A DNA stretch of 64,000 nt from Pipra filicauda (GCF_003945595.2 NW_024104332.1:3100001-3164000), one strand, 5' to 3'; numbered from the stretch's first letter, positions 38,168 to 50,800 are shown. Program-made: numbers and translations. The notes: generated by a model from the letters alone, not told the origin.

Positions 38168-40449
38168 GGTCATGCAAAAATTTCTACTATAGAGGTATTT
38201 CCTTTAAAACTAAGGTACATAAATAACAGTTTCTACTGATAAATACAGCCCAAACCCACAGTTTCAATCTTCGGCACTTAAACGTAAGCTGAAATCCATG
38301 CTGCAGCAGCTGCACGGCCTGAGTGTCAAAGGTGCCAAGCACCTACTGGTTTCAGAAACAGCAAGAGCACTGGTCTCTCTTCATCAGACCACGTCCTCAG
38401 ACATTCCAGCAAAGATCCCCAGGGTCCTGCACCCACCAGATTTCAAACACAAAAAGTACCAGCCTGACAAGATGCTCCCACTGCTAGCACCTGGAGACAA
38501 CCTACTTCAGCCTCACCTAAAACCGCCCTGGCACCCGGGAGCACTAACACACTCAATCCAGCCCTCACAGGCAAAGAAACACTCCTCATCGGGGGCACAA
38601 CCACCACTACTGTCCCCAAAACTTCCTCAAATCACAGATGACATCTCCAAAACACCAATGCTGAGTTGCCATCACGCTGTTTGAACAGGAATGCCCTGTT
38701 CCCTCACAGGATCTCTGGAGGCAGCGGTGTGGGGGAAGTTTGCCAAGGAGACTTTTACTCACTCAGCATGCTGCTGAGGGCTCTTCCATTCCCAAAACAC
38801 ACACAGCCCATTTCCATTGCCTAAACACACACAGGCCACAAAAGGGCACTAAACTTTCAACTGAGCAGATAAATCTGGATAAACTGGGGGCAAATATCAA
38901 AATGGGCTGAGGTCTGTGAGCACAGCAGGAGTAAAGTTATGAGACATCTCCCATTTCAGACACCAAGCACAATGTCCTTCCTGGTACCTGCTCAGAAAAC
39001 AAGTGTTCATAGAGCAAATTCTCCTCCTGCTGAAGAAAGCTGGGCTTTTTTTTTCCCCCCTTCTCTCGAGCAGGAGCCAGTGCTCTTGCACAACAGCAAC
39101 ACCAGAGAAGCCTTGGCCAGCATGCTGGCTGTTGAAAACAAACTTTAACAAGCACGTGCGCATGGGAAGTTTGGGCCACAGCTCATCCGTCACGCCCTGA
39201 TAACCACCCAGAAAAACGTGAGAAAATTCCTCATGCAATCCTTGTTCTCAACTGCTGAAAGCAAGAGCTGTGCACTCACGCAGCTGTGCCTCGGGAAACT
39301 TGGGGAGGGCATCCTATGAGGGAGCAGCACAGCCAGGATCAGGCAGCGCCTCAGAGCAAGAGCGATGCACCATCACTGGGCAAAGCCAACTGCTGGCCAC
39401 CTCTCTGTCAGAGTGGCAGTGCACAGAGCATGGATTTCATGGAAAAAACATGACCTTGGGCTGCCAGAGGAACAGTGGGAAGCTTTCTGCGTGGCTGTGT
39501 CAGCCCTGAACAGCGAGGGTTACTGAGCCTTGCCTCTGGTCAGCACACAATTACATTCTGTAAGGGCCAAGGACCACATTATTCACTGCAGCAGGAAAAA
39601 AAAAGACAGAAGATTTGGCAAAACCCCCAAAAGCATCTATCTTGGACATCCCAGAAGTAACAACAGTCATTCAAGATGTGACTCGTTTATACTACGAGGC
39701 TCATTACGCAGGGGCCTGCCTATTTTTAGAGGTAGATATCACTACAACTGAGTGCTAGATAAACCCAAACAATTATTTCAAAAGGGTATTCCATCACTAA
39801 TTATTCTAAACATCTTGTGCACTCTGGAAGGTTGGCCTGCTGCCACTCTCCAGCATAAAACAGCTCCGAGAAGGACGCTACGACTTCACTCAAACAGTGG
39901 TGATGGGTAACTCGCAAAGCCAGCAGCGTGTCTGTGAGAGCCCCACGGCCACAGAGAGCTCATTATCGCTTGGGTAAAATAAAATATAATAAGAACCGAG
40001 ACTGTAACCTTGTTTACGCTACAAAATACATGAAGGTTTGAGGGTTTTTTTAATGTGCCACCGAAAAGAAAAATAAATAAAAGCCCAGGCCATGGACCAG
40101 TGAGGCTGACAGTGGCCACGCTGCTCATGCATCGATTTTGTGGTTTCACCAGCCCAAGTGCAGAGTCCCGAACGCTCCACAGCCCCTCTCTGGCACGACT
40201 CCCTCACCGGAGCCTTGAGAGGTGCCAGGTGAAGACGGGCAGAAACCAAGCGTGGCCCGGGCCAGCGCTGCCCCTCGGTCACCAGGCACCAGACAGGCGC
40301 CCTTCGGGGGAACGTTTTTTTAATCAAACGAGACTTTTAACAGCACAATCACAGACCTCACGACCGCAGTTCCGCTCCAGCGCAGACCAAATCCAACCAA
40401 ATCCCGGAGGAACTATGAAAACCAAAACCCACCGGGGGCCACAGCAACA

Positions 40450-41440
40450 GACGAAAAAGGGCTCAGGGGTGGCGGAGGGGGGTGGGGTGGAGGTTATTCA
40501 GCCGGGAAGGGAAGGCGCTGGGATGTGCCGCCGCGTTTCACGCCCGAGCTGCTCTCCAAGGACGCGCCGCCTCCCGCTGCAGAGGGCGGGCGGCGGGGCC
40601 GGGGGCGCCGGACCCAGCACCGCCAGAGGGGCTCGGCGGCCCGGGGGGCACCGGGGGAAGGGGAGGGCGGTCAGGCCACCCCTCCGCGGCGGCGGGGTCC
40701 GGGCACGGCGGGTTCCCCGGTCCCCCGCGGCCCCGAGCGCCCGGGGAAGGCGCCGCGCTCGGGAAGGAGCCCCCGGGGCGGGCGGCCGGGGCCAAACTTC
40801 CCGCGGCGCCGCTACCCCCTCAAAATGGCTTCGCCGCCGCGGCCCCTGCCCGGGTGAGTCCGTCCGGGCGCCCGCCCCCGCCCCGCCGCCGGTACCGGCC
40901 GGGCCCCGCTCCGCGCCGCACTGCGCCCCCGCACCGGCGCCCTCGCCGCGGCCCGACCCCGCCGCGCTCAACAGGTGCGGGGCGGCCCGGGCCCGCCGCC
41001 ACCGGCACCGGCGCCGGCACCTGCCACCGCGTCAGGACCTGGACAGGTCCCGCGGGGCGCTCCCGCCGCTGCCGCCCCGGCTCACCTCCCGCGGCGCCGC
41101 GCCGCTGTCCCGGGCCCCGCCGCCGCCGCTCCGCCATGCGCGGCCCCGGCCGAGCCCCGCGGCGGCCCCGCTGCGCCGCCGCCGCCGCGGCCCCGCGCGC
41201 GCGCCGCCGACGTGCAGGCCGCACCGGGCCCGCCAGCGCCGCGAGCCCCGCGCGCGGGGAGGGGCGGGGCCGCGGGCATCGCCACCGCCCCCATTGGCGG
41301 GGCGCGCGCGCGGGGAGGGGCCGTCGGCGGTCGCGCGCTCTCGCAGTGCGGGGGATGGCGACGGGGGGGCGGGGCTTGGCCGTTCTGAGGGCGGCTCTGA
41401 TTGGGCGAGCGCGGGGAGAGGCGGAGCGAGGGGCGGGCAT
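40450..41440. promoter_or_regulatory. CpG island, probable ADARB1 promoter
   Basis: About 1 kb of very GC-rich, CpG-dense sequence in an otherwise AT-rich region, with many GC boxes and two inverted CCAAT boxes. It is TATA-less in the usual housekeeping style. It is the only large island between SLX9 and the coding exons of ADARB1, so it is the natural promoter of ADARB1. Long open frames on both strands here (for example 462 codons on the plus strand) are a by-product of the scarcity of AT-rich stop codons. A plus-strand ATG followed by a donor at 40825-40853 may mark divergent transcription. Confidence 0.8.
41086..41330 (-). other. Candidate ADARB1 first exon (approximate 5' end)
   Basis: Within the CpG island the minus strand has a good donor, GGGAG then GTGAGC, at 41085. 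Inverted CCAAT boxes lie at 41294-41298 and about 41400-41404, and several GC boxes (GGGCGG type) cluster at 41260-41370. This suggests transcription towards lower coordinates starting at about 41.2-41.33 kb. The start site cannot be fixed from sequence, and another minus donor (GGCAG then GTGCCG near 41022) is also possible. Confidence 0.35.
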
Positions 41441-41447
41441 TAATTAA

Positions 41448-41448
<1 letters not shown>

Positions 41449-41489
<41 letters not shown>
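41449..41489 (+). repeat. Run of 41 cytosines
   Basis: Uninterrupted C run directly after TTAATTAAT at the CpG island edge. The minus strand is poly-G and could form a quadruplex. Confidence 0.95.
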
Positions 41490-41491
<2 letters not shown>

Positions 41492-41588
41492 AGGGAGCCC
41501 CCTGCCGCGTTGGGATCCCCGCTCCCGCAGCCTCTCCCTCAGGGAGCCCCTGCCCAGTTGGGATCCCCCGCTCCCGCAGCCTCTGCCC
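41490..41588 (+). repeat. Tandem duplication, 49-bp unit, two copies
   Basis: Both copies start TCAGGGAGCCCC and contain GTTGGGATCCCC and GCTCCCGCAGCCTCT; starts are at 41490 and 41539. Confidence 0.85.
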
Positions 41589-41729
41589 AGGGACAGCCGC
41601 AGGGGTGCCGGACCGGCCTCCGCGGGGCTCAGAGCTGGGGACGACTCCTCAGCTGGGCCGGGGATACCCAGCACCTGCTGCAGCGCCCGAGGACTGAGCC
41701 TCTGCCGTTCCAACATCATCGTGGATGAG

Positions 41730-41800
41730 ATGTCCCTGTCAATGTCCCTGTCCGCGTCCCTGTCCATGTCTATGCCCATGTCCCTGTCCGTGTCCATCCC
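41730..41800 (+). repeat. Minisatellite with 6/12-bp periodicity
   Basis: Variants of ATGTCCCTGTCC repeated about six times. On the minus strand it would read as repeated Asp-Arg-Asp, but no gene context supports translation. Confidence 0.85.
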
Positions 41801-41851
41801 GCCACGCCAAGATGAGAAGGCCAAACTGTTTTCTAGGGAGCAGTGAGTGAT

Positions 41852-42654
41852 TGTGCCGGTTTAAAAGGAAATCGGTGGAAATGAACCCAACTCGAGAGAT
41901 TACAAGTCAGAGTTACAATTTACTATAAAAAAAAAAATTTTACAATAAATGCAACGATACAGGAAAACTAGTTTTAACCCACAAAGACAGATGTATAAGC
42001 CCATGCCCTGGGACAAGAACAGAACGGTGTTCATCCACTGCTGTGCTGAGCTCCACATGGACCCCCCCGGGGGCAAAGGAAAAGGAAAAGAAACCTGTTG
42101 GTCTGGACGATGGTCCTGTTGAAGTGATGATCACAGTCTTGTCAAGAGTGACAGTCGCAGTCCTGTTGGAATTCTGGTCCTCCTCTGGATGTGACAAGCA
42201 GTACCAGAAGTCCCAAAACCCCAAGATACGTGCTCAGGTTCAGGTGGGAACGTCCAGTACCTCCCCCAGGGCAGGGAGTTTCACAGTGGGTGATTTAACT
42301 CAGCGAGTTGTGGGGTATTTTTGGAGACTTTGATGGTGTAGGTTGTTGCAGCTGCCTGTTATGCCAGTCCACTATGGCCCATTAGCAGAGATGCCCCCTT
42401 GGGCTGGAGGTGAAGGTGCTGATGCCTCCTGGAGGGGAGTTATCACAGCTGAGTCATGGGTTTGAAGACAAAGAAACACTCCTCACAGGGTTCTTTAACA
42501 CCCAGCTTGTAGCCTCAGGTATCAGGTGTGCCCTGGGCAGCTTCAGCAAATGATCCAAAAGAGTCCCTCAGAAATGACACAGAGGGTGTAGAATACACAC
42601 TTTTGGTTATACCCATGTGGTGATAAAGTGGTTCCAGCTCCTGAAACTAGAACA
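41852..42654 (-). mobile_element. Second solo LTR of the same family, opposite orientation
   Basis: An 803-bp element whose plus strand begins TGTGCCGGTTTAAAAGG and ends AAACTAGAACA. It aligns with the reverse complement of the LTR at 11581-12216: both ends match, as do blocks such as GGAAATGAAC, GAGATTA-AAGTCAGA, AATTTACTA, TTAACCCACAAA and TAGAATACACA-TTTTGG. Flanks are GTGAT (41847-41851) and GCGAT (42655-42659), a 5-bp duplication with one change. It is about 170 bp longer than the other copy. Its sense direction is that of ADARB1, and it lies about 0.4 kb upstream of the CpG island. Confidence 0.82.
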
Positions 42655-42867
42655 GCGATCTCCACCCAAACACCACCAGCAAAGTTCATCAGTGTTTCTA
42701 CCACGGCTCTCTGTGTGCATTATGGCTTCAGCCTCCTGAAGAACACAATTAAATAATTACTTTAAAACTTGGCTCTCACACGGTCTCCTTGTGACAGCAG
42801 GCTTAGAGCACATGGCCACTTGGGGAGCAGGTTTCTGAGCAATGACTTGCATTTTGCTCTTGACAAA

Positions 42868-43118
42868 GAATCACAGAATCCCAGAATGGTTTGGGTTGGA
42901 ACTGACCTTAAAGCCTTTGTCCAACCCCCTGCCATGAGCAGGGACACCTTCCATTAGACCAAACCCTGTCCAACCTTACCTTGAACACATCCAGGGATGG
43001 GGCAGCCACAGCTCCTCTGGGTAATCTGTGCCAGGGCCTAACCACCCTCACAGCCAAGAATTTCTTCCCAATATCCAATCTAAACCTACTCTCAGTTTAA
43101 AACCATTGCAGATCATTG
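42868..43118 (-). mobile_element. CR1 LINE 3' fragment
   Basis: AATCACAGAATCCCAGAATG through GCCAGGGCCTAACCACCCTC to CAGTTTAAAACC. Confidence 0.85.
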
Positions 43119-43365
43119 CAGTTTAAAGACATCTGCAGATCCTGAACCAAGCTAAGCCCATGGGATGCTGCAGAACACAGCAGAATGCAGCACTGGCCTT
43201 GCTCTTCCCAGTTTTCATGATTTTTCAGACCTGCAGCACGGTATCACTCCTCTCTGCACTTCATAGCAGAAAATGTCCCAAAGTCTCATTCCTGGCCACA
43301 GCTGACCACAGACATCAACTAGTCAAGGAGAAATGTTAACTTTCCCAGGTATCTGTCCCTTTGAG

Positions 43366-43462
43366 GTTACCCAACCACCCTTTCAGTGGAGAAATTTTTC
43401 CCAATATCCAATCTAAACCTCCCCTGGTACAGCTTGAGGCCATTTCCTCTGGTCCTGGATAT
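43366..43462 (-). mobile_element. CR1 LINE internal fragment, older subfamily
   Basis: CAACCACCCTTTCAGTGGAG and TTGAGGCCATTTCCTCTGGT match the subfamily seen at 27757-28110. Confidence 0.7.
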
Positions 43463-44297
43463 GTGCTGCTGCACCAACCACCTTGGTATTATGAAAACTT
43501 CGTGCTGAGAACTCTACTTTCTCACCCATTTCTCCAGAGTGTTTGGATGGTGACATCCACATTACCACATCCCTTCTATGCCCAGCATGGGCTCCAGGTG
43601 CAGCACTGAGCAGCTGTTCTGCTCACATGTGGCTTCTTCCTTCTCTCTTTGTTCTGGGTGGGGTATGGATCCATGCAGGCGTCCATAGGGAGGCAAATAG
43701 GAGCAGCACAAAAGCCAGTGCTGGAAACAACAATCCATTTTTGCACTTCCTTCTCTCAGATGCAACCCTTTGCCTCTGCCCCGCCTGGGAGCAGCAGTGC
43801 CTGTGGGCAGGCTGCTCTTGGCTGGTGAAACCTTCACCTCCAGGAATGCCTGTCTGCATTTCCTTACCCTATTTTATTTTTAGCTCAAGGAATTTAACAC
43901 TAACTACTACATTCTTTCCCCTACTTTAGGACTAGCAGTGAAGCCAGCAAGGACAAAACCATGTTCCACCTCTGTCTCATGGGCCACAGCAGTTGTGTCC
44001 CATTAGGATGTTGGGGAAATCACTGCTGGGGCAGGAGCAGGGGGGCAAGGCTGAGAACTAATGACTGATGAGGAGCGAGTGCTCCTCCACTGGGCTGGAA
44101 GAGGCTGAGGAGGTGCTGGCCCAGGGACAGCTGGTCCCCCCAAGGACATCTGGATGTACACCCCTGGACAGACAGAAAAGCACCCAGGGATGTCCCCTTT
44201 AGCCCCTCTGGAGTCTAAGGACAAGGAGGGCTGCTCTGTCCAGCTCCAGCCCTCCACCAGAGGGAGGAAAATCAGCCCCAGGGCCCCCATGAGGGCT

Positions 44298-44887
44298 CAC
44301 GCTGGGAAAGAACATTGCCAGCAGGTCGAGGGAGGTGATCCTGCCCCTCTACTCAGCCCTGGGGAGGCCACATCTGGAGTGCTGTGTCCAGTTCTGGGCT
44401 CCCTCAGTACAAGAGAGACATGAAGCTCCTGGAGCAGGTCCGGTGGAGAGCTAACAAAGTTAATCAAGGGACTGGAGCATCTCTCTTTTGAGGAAAGGCT
44501 GAAGGAGCTGGGCCTTTTCAGCCTCGAGAAGAGACGACTGAGAGGGGACCTCATCCATGTCTATAAGTATCTAAAGAGGGGGTGCCAAGAAGATGGAGCC
44601 AGGCTCTTCTTGGTGGTGCCAACCAACACGACAAGAGGTGATGGGCAGAAACTGATGCCCTGGAAGTTCCACCTGAACACGAGGAAGAACTTCTTTCCTG
44701 TGCAGTGACCGAGCACTGGCACAGATTGCCCAGAGTATGTGTGGAATCTGCCTCACTGGAGATATTCCAGAACTGTCCGGATGCAAACCTGTGCCACGTG
44801 CTCTGGGATAATCCTGCTTGAGGAGGGAGGTTGGACCAGACGATCCTCTGTGGTCCCTTCCAACCTGACCCACTGTGATTCTGTGAA
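44298..44887 (+). mobile_element. CR1 LINE 3' fragment, longest plus copy
   Basis: About 590 bp: TCTACTCAGCCCTGGGGAGG, GTGCTGTGTCCAGTTCTGGG, GAAGGAGCTGGGCCTTTTCA, GAGGGGACCTCATCCATGTC and the tail CACTGTGATTCTGTGA. Non-coding 3' part; no intact reverse transcriptase. Confidence 0.92.
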
Positions 44888-47800
44888 ATGGTGCAGGGGT
44901 GAGGGTGGGGTGAGAGGCACAATGTGTTCCCAGACTCCTCATCCTGCTGGATGGCCAGCCCAATTCCACCATGGATCAGCTTGGTTCCCTGCCACTGTGG
45001 GATGAAAGGGGCCCCTCCCCAAATAGCACTGCCTTTGCTGAGCTGCACCACTGTGACACAGTTGCTGATGTTTATGAGACATCACATTTTCCCAAAGCAT
45101 CCAGACCTTGTTGCGTGAGGGGTTTTTTTGTTAGTTTGGTTTTTTTTGGCTTGGTTTGTTTTTTGTAAACTTATTTTAATAAATGAATGGCTTTTTAACA
45201 ATGACTTTTTCATCAAAGTCCTGGGAAATTGGAAATACTAGGCTGTCGCTCACACAAAACCACCACAAGCCAAAAGCAGCTTCACAATTGCCACACCCTG
45301 AAGTGATCTTCCACCTCAGGGCAACATGATTTGCAAATTGGCCTTGCTCCTTAGAGTCCCCACACCCCAGGATATGGCTCAGGGCTCAATTAACACCGGT
45401 GGGTGTGGGGCTGTGCCCAGTATAAGGCTCCTGCACAGGCTGGTGGTGCTCCCTCAGCATTCCCCAGCCATGGCTGATGTGCCAGCCAGTGTCACCAGCA
45501 AGGCTGGTGCAACATTGGACATCCCTGTGGGACAGGGAGTTTCAGGAGCTGAGATGACTGTGGGCTTGCCAGAGCCACAGATTTCAGAAATGACCAACTC
45601 TTCCCAGAAGTGTTGCCTGTGATTTCAGGGAATTTTCTTGAAACCTTGCCTTGCTGCTGTGCCCATGACCACCAGCTGGAACCTCCTGCTGCTGTTTAGT
45701 GGCTCTGTCTGCATGTGCCCTCTGCATCACACACTGGCATCTTCTGCAGGCATTTTGCCCGTGAGCTCTGACCTACAGAGCAGAGTCCAAAGTGACACAC
45801 TCCTGTTTTGGCATCCCAACGGCCTTCAGGGCAGGTGCTGAACATATCTCTGTCTGCTGGCCCTGCCATTCTGGTGCACAGCTCCAGAATAGAATATTCC
45901 CAATCCCACACCCACCACACTGGAGCCACACCTTGGATCTAAGATGCCAGTTTATCCAGATCTACTTTCAGATTCCTTGACCTCACCTGAGGATGAGGTG
46001 GATGCACTGCCAGACACATCACCTCCTCCACCATTCTGTGCCACCAACCCCACAGAAGCTGCATCCCTGAAAAACCCTGAGAGCAGATCCAAGCTTGGTA
46101 GTTTCTCCCTGCTGTTGCCATATGATCCTTGGTGGAGCAGCTGCCAAGCCAAGGGAACCTGCTTCCAAAGCCATGCTGCAAAGAGAAGGAGGGAGGATGT
46201 TTAACCCATTCCTTGCAGAGTGGCAAGCTGGCTGTCCCATGGAAGGACAGTGGCATCCTCACTGGGGCGGTGGCTGCCTGCTGGAGGACAACTGGGGAGC
46301 ACAGCTGCCTAATCAAAGATTTAACTGCTTTCCAGATGGTCTGCAACATGAATTTCTAAGGCCAGCACACGATTCAAGGCACTTTAGCAATGCTCCTGTC
46401 TTCTCATCCCACTTGTGGGACAGGGTGGAGGAAGGGTGGAGCTGGCTCTGGCTCCCCCTTTGCCAGCTGGGTGGCTGTCGGCATGTGGCTGTGTGGTGCC
46501 ACACGTGGAAAAGTGACCCCCTTGGGTCACAGTGGGCAGGCAGGACCAGAAGCCAAAGTGCAGGACTGCCCTGGGGACAGTCTCAGGAGTGCCCAACAAC
46601 AGATCATGAACCAACCTGCTCAGTGACCAACACAAGGCCAATTTTTAAACCATGAGCACCTAAGTTCTGATCAGGGCAGATGAAATGCAGTGTAGGCTTG
46701 GCTGTTACTGCTCAGCTGCGAGGCTTTGGCACAGAGACAGACCGAGCTGACCTTCTGTGGAGCTGTGACAAGGAGAGGTCAAAACAACAAAAAAAGCAAA
46801 CTTAACATTGGGAATTAGGAGGAGGGAAAACTGGAAGCAAGATCCAGCAAGTGCCATTCAAGAACAAGGACAACATCTCTGGCTTAAAAATCCCAAGATT
46901 TTTGGGAAAAGGGAAAAATGTGTGAAAAAGGACTGCTTGAACTGGTTTGCCACTTCTATTAGGCTGGTCACCATCAGTAGCAGCATCCAGAGCTCACCCC
47001 AGGTGCCTGCCGCATCCCCTGCTTCTCTGATACACTGCACTGCACACTAAGCAATGACGAGCACCCCAAGTGTTCACTCGGAGCCCACCGCCAGCATCAG
47101 GCACTGTGGGCATGGGACCCCTGAAAGCAGCACGAGCTCTGCCTTTACACAGAGGACCAGAAGGCAGGTGGAGGAACATCAACAGATTTGTAAGAGCTAA
47201 GTGTCTCCCCACAGCAACACCTCCCTGCTCCCAAAGCAAACGGGTTCATGCGGCAGGCAGTGGTTGTTTTACCCAGTGAAGTGGAAGGTGTTTAGATTAA
47301 CCATCATGTTGGTGAGCAGTGATTACATGTATCCAGGACAGTTGTATACGTGTTCAGATGAGACGTATCCAAAACAGCTGTAAACATAGCCACGTCCCCT
47401 CTGCCTGGCACACCAACACTGCTTCCAGCCTGGAGCCCGGAGCCGCCGGCATGGCTCCGGCCCGTGGCACCATGGGTGCATTCATAAACCCATCAGACAG
47501 TGTCTGGGCTTGCAGCCCTGGCATGCTGCGGGAGGCACTGATCCCCCTGTGGCCCTATCCCACTGCAGGGCTCTGAGCAGCCCCCTCCTCCCTCCCCAGC
47601 CGCAGAGCCTGTGGAGATCAGGGGGCCGGGAGCAGAAGCATCCCACACGGAAGCCACTCTTCTTGCCTCTCCCCTCACATGTGTTGGCTTCTGTCCCTCA
47701 GTCCCTCAAACAGCTGGGACTGGCTAAAGCCAGACAAACCACACTTTAAATACAGATGAAGTGTTCAGCTGAGAACAGTCTGTCCTCCTGGCCCCTTCTG

Positions 47801-50800
47801 GTGTCTGTCTGTCCATCCTCCCAGGCTGGCTGAGTGTGGAACAAAGGGTTGCCCGGGCCAGGGTGATTATCTCTTCCTCCATCTCCTTCCCTTGGGAGGA
47901 TATCCTGGCATCATGTGCCTTCACCTGCTCGGGGCCTGACATTTGCTCCCTTTCCAGCACCTTCCTGTTTGGGATATTTCTTTGTTTTAGCTTCCTTTTC
48001 TATTTATGTCACTGAAATCAAGTCCAGGGAGCATAAAGTGAACAATGTGTTGCATGCCACTGTCAACAATCCTGCACAGCAAACTGCATCCTACACACTC
48101 GTTGAGCAGACCTGCTATGGCACCAGAGACCCTGCCACCCTGCTGTGGTCCCCACCAGCCCTGTGACATCTCACTCCCTGTCCCCCAGGTCACTCAGTGT
48201 CAAAGAGAACCTGCACTAGATTAAACCACAGAAATCCTCACTTTATGAACACTAAGGAAGGGGTCCAGATCCCACTCCTCACTGCCCTGGGGTAGTGCCT
48301 TCAGGGACAACTTTGGCTCCCCAGATGTTTGGGACGAGGAGCCACAATGAGCAGACACAGCCAGACCTGTGTGCTAATGGGAGCAGTTCATGTGCAAATG
48401 ACACTGAGTTCACACAGGGTCACCAACTCAGCCTGTCTGGCATGGAAACACCAATCGTTAAAGCAGAGAGAAGCCCTTAGATGATATTTTATGCACCCTG
48501 CTTGGAATCAAGCAACCTGGAAAATCTCAGAGCATTTGCATGCAAAGGTCTAAGTCTTAACAATGCTGCTGGTGAGGCACTGTGTTTTGCCTGCACTATT
48601 TAACAGCTTCCTCATAAGGAAACAATTGGATTGGCTAAGGGAAAAAGCCACCACAAAAATCCTCATCCCACTGTTCAGCTGATAGAGCCCTGTCAGCAAC
48701 GTCACTCCTGACTCCGGTCCCAGTTTGGGTTCCTGGAGCACCCAGTGAGGCATCAAGACTGGGGGGAGAGAAACCACAGAGCCACACATTGCTGCCTTTC
48801 CCAGGGAAAATGTCTGAACAGGATTAAATTGCTCATCAAACTAAAAACACAAAGCCAGGTTTAATGCCTCACACTGAAGTAACCATGGTTCAGAGCAGAA
48901 TCAGCAGATCTCGGATAGTTATCACATAGGGAAGAGTCAGCAGGCAGGGCATGATCTTCCCTTGCAAGGAAATGGTGAGTATGGAGATAAGGGTGATCCA
49001 ATTAACCAAGCTTTATGGGGATTTCAAAATGGCATGTGGCAATGCTCTTAAGCACTTAAAGAATACCCAAAAGCTCTTAAAGAAACTGAGCTGCCACGGC
49101 ATAAGAGGGAGAGCCCTCCTGGGATTAGTAACTGGTGAAAGGTCAGGAAGTGAAGAGCAGGAGTAGGACTGCATCTCCCAAGGGAGGGTCTGATGCATCC
49201 TGCACCTCCCTGAGTGCTCTGAAAAGGCCAGGACACAGCAATGTGAAAGCACATCCATGCAGGATGGCCACCAAGGCCAGAGAAGCCAACAAAGGCAAAA
49301 AGGCCATAGTGAAACCCATGATTCCGGGCAGGGACAAATTGTACTCAGAGGCAAAGGCTGGGTCAGGTGATTCACCTCACCCCTCTCTTGTGCAACACCT
49401 GGATGAAAGGAGCTGCTGGTGCCAATCTCATCTGCTTCCAAAACCATCACACAGCTTGAATTTGCATGCAGGTTTCCTGCACTCAGGTTCCCTGAGACTG
49501 CTCCTGCAGGAACCCACCATGGGTTGGTTTCAGAGGTACCTGTGCTGTAAATAAAGGGCAAAAGAAACAGGTACGAGCATGCAAGTGGCTTCATAAAGGG
49601 TGGGAAACGTAAGGATTAGCCAGGGAAGAGGGCATCGGGGGAGGGGAGAAATAACCCCACACAGGGAAAGGGCTCACTGCACATACTGGAACACGCAAGA
49701 GTGGCAGAAGGTCAGAAGTGCCAGGTCTCTGCTCTGCCAGCCACATTCAGGGCCAGAAGGAGCAGGAGTCACTGGAGGTTGAACTCCCTGGAGCTCCCTG
49801 GGTGCTGGACCAGCCACACTGCCTGTGCTGGGACTGCTGACGACCATCATCGCGGTGCCTGCTGGCACCTGCAGCCACCTCCCTGGCAAGCTGCCCTGGG
49901 CAGAGCATGCAGGGGCAGGGATGGAGGAGGGAAGTTCAGCACTACTATTCAAAGGAGAAAACATGGCTTCTTCATGGCCTGGGGGCTCCACCTCCACACG
50001 TCACCCTGCCCCGTACACGGTACAGCCAGACAGGCGCTCCAGCTCACAGGGAGGTGACCAGGACCTGGGCTGCTGCAAGGACAGCCGTGGCCAGGCTGAG
50101 TCATGACCAGCTGGGTCCCAGGCAGACGTTCCTGTGGGCTGGGGTATGACTGGTGACGTGGGAAGTTGGGGAAGGATGAGGAGTGCAAGTCCTTTTTTGT
50201 GAGCTGGGAGACACCTCCTCCCCCGCCAGACAGCAAACCTACAGATGCATCCCCAGGTGACTCACAGAGGTTCAAAGCTCAGACTGACCAGTGGCTGTGG
50301 TGAAGATATGCATGGGAAGGGAGTCAGTGCCAGTGTGCCCTGGCCAGGGAGCTGAGGAGAGCAACCATACTGCAGCAGAGACCCAGTGTTCCCAACAGTC
50401 CCACTGCTCCTCACCAGCTGCCACTGTCACATTAAGTACAAGGTAAGAAGTGTAGCTGAGGGCTGGAGTTGCACCAGACCGTGGCATGACCCAGGGTCTG
50501 CTGCCAGCTGATGGAGAGGAGAACCTGGGAGTCATCTCAAGGAAGCCATGGTAGCCCCCCAGCTCCACTGCACCTAGCCAGCAGCTGGCAGGAGCTATCC
50601 AGGCTCTCCTGCCTGACCCCAGCCTCCACAAGCTTTCTCTGGCAGCCTTGGAAGCAGCCAGCTCCACTCTGCCAGTACCCACAGCACCAGCATGTGCCTC
50701 AGTTGACTGGGGTTATGCTGGAAAAAGCCATCACAGATGCTTAGCTCTAGGCAAAAAAGAAAGCCATGGGCACAATGCAGCTCATGGCTACACCCGGAGC

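Larger units (their letters stand above)
20351..41085. other. ADARB1 5' intron, right part
   Basis: Long first-intron-like region with CR1 fragments at 21.2, 23.5, 23.9, 26.0-26.5, 27.8-28.1, 28.5, 32.0 and 34.0 kb, a CpG-rich patch at about 32.5-32.8 kb, tandem duplications at 29.3 and 37.9 kb, and a 23-base T run at 38145-38167. No further coding sequence recognised. The apparent open frames near 30.0-30.7 and 38.3 kb resemble no family I know. Confidence 0.5.

Noticed and set aside
40055..41443. Open frame of 462 codons on the plus strand, with long frames on the minus strand too
   Set aside because: It lies in the CpG island, where stop codons are rare in all frames; composition is Arg/Pro/Ala/Gly-rich and matches no family.
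41449..41489. C run considered as telomeric or satellite DNA
   Set aside because: It is a pure mononucleotide run without TTAGGG units or a satellite period.
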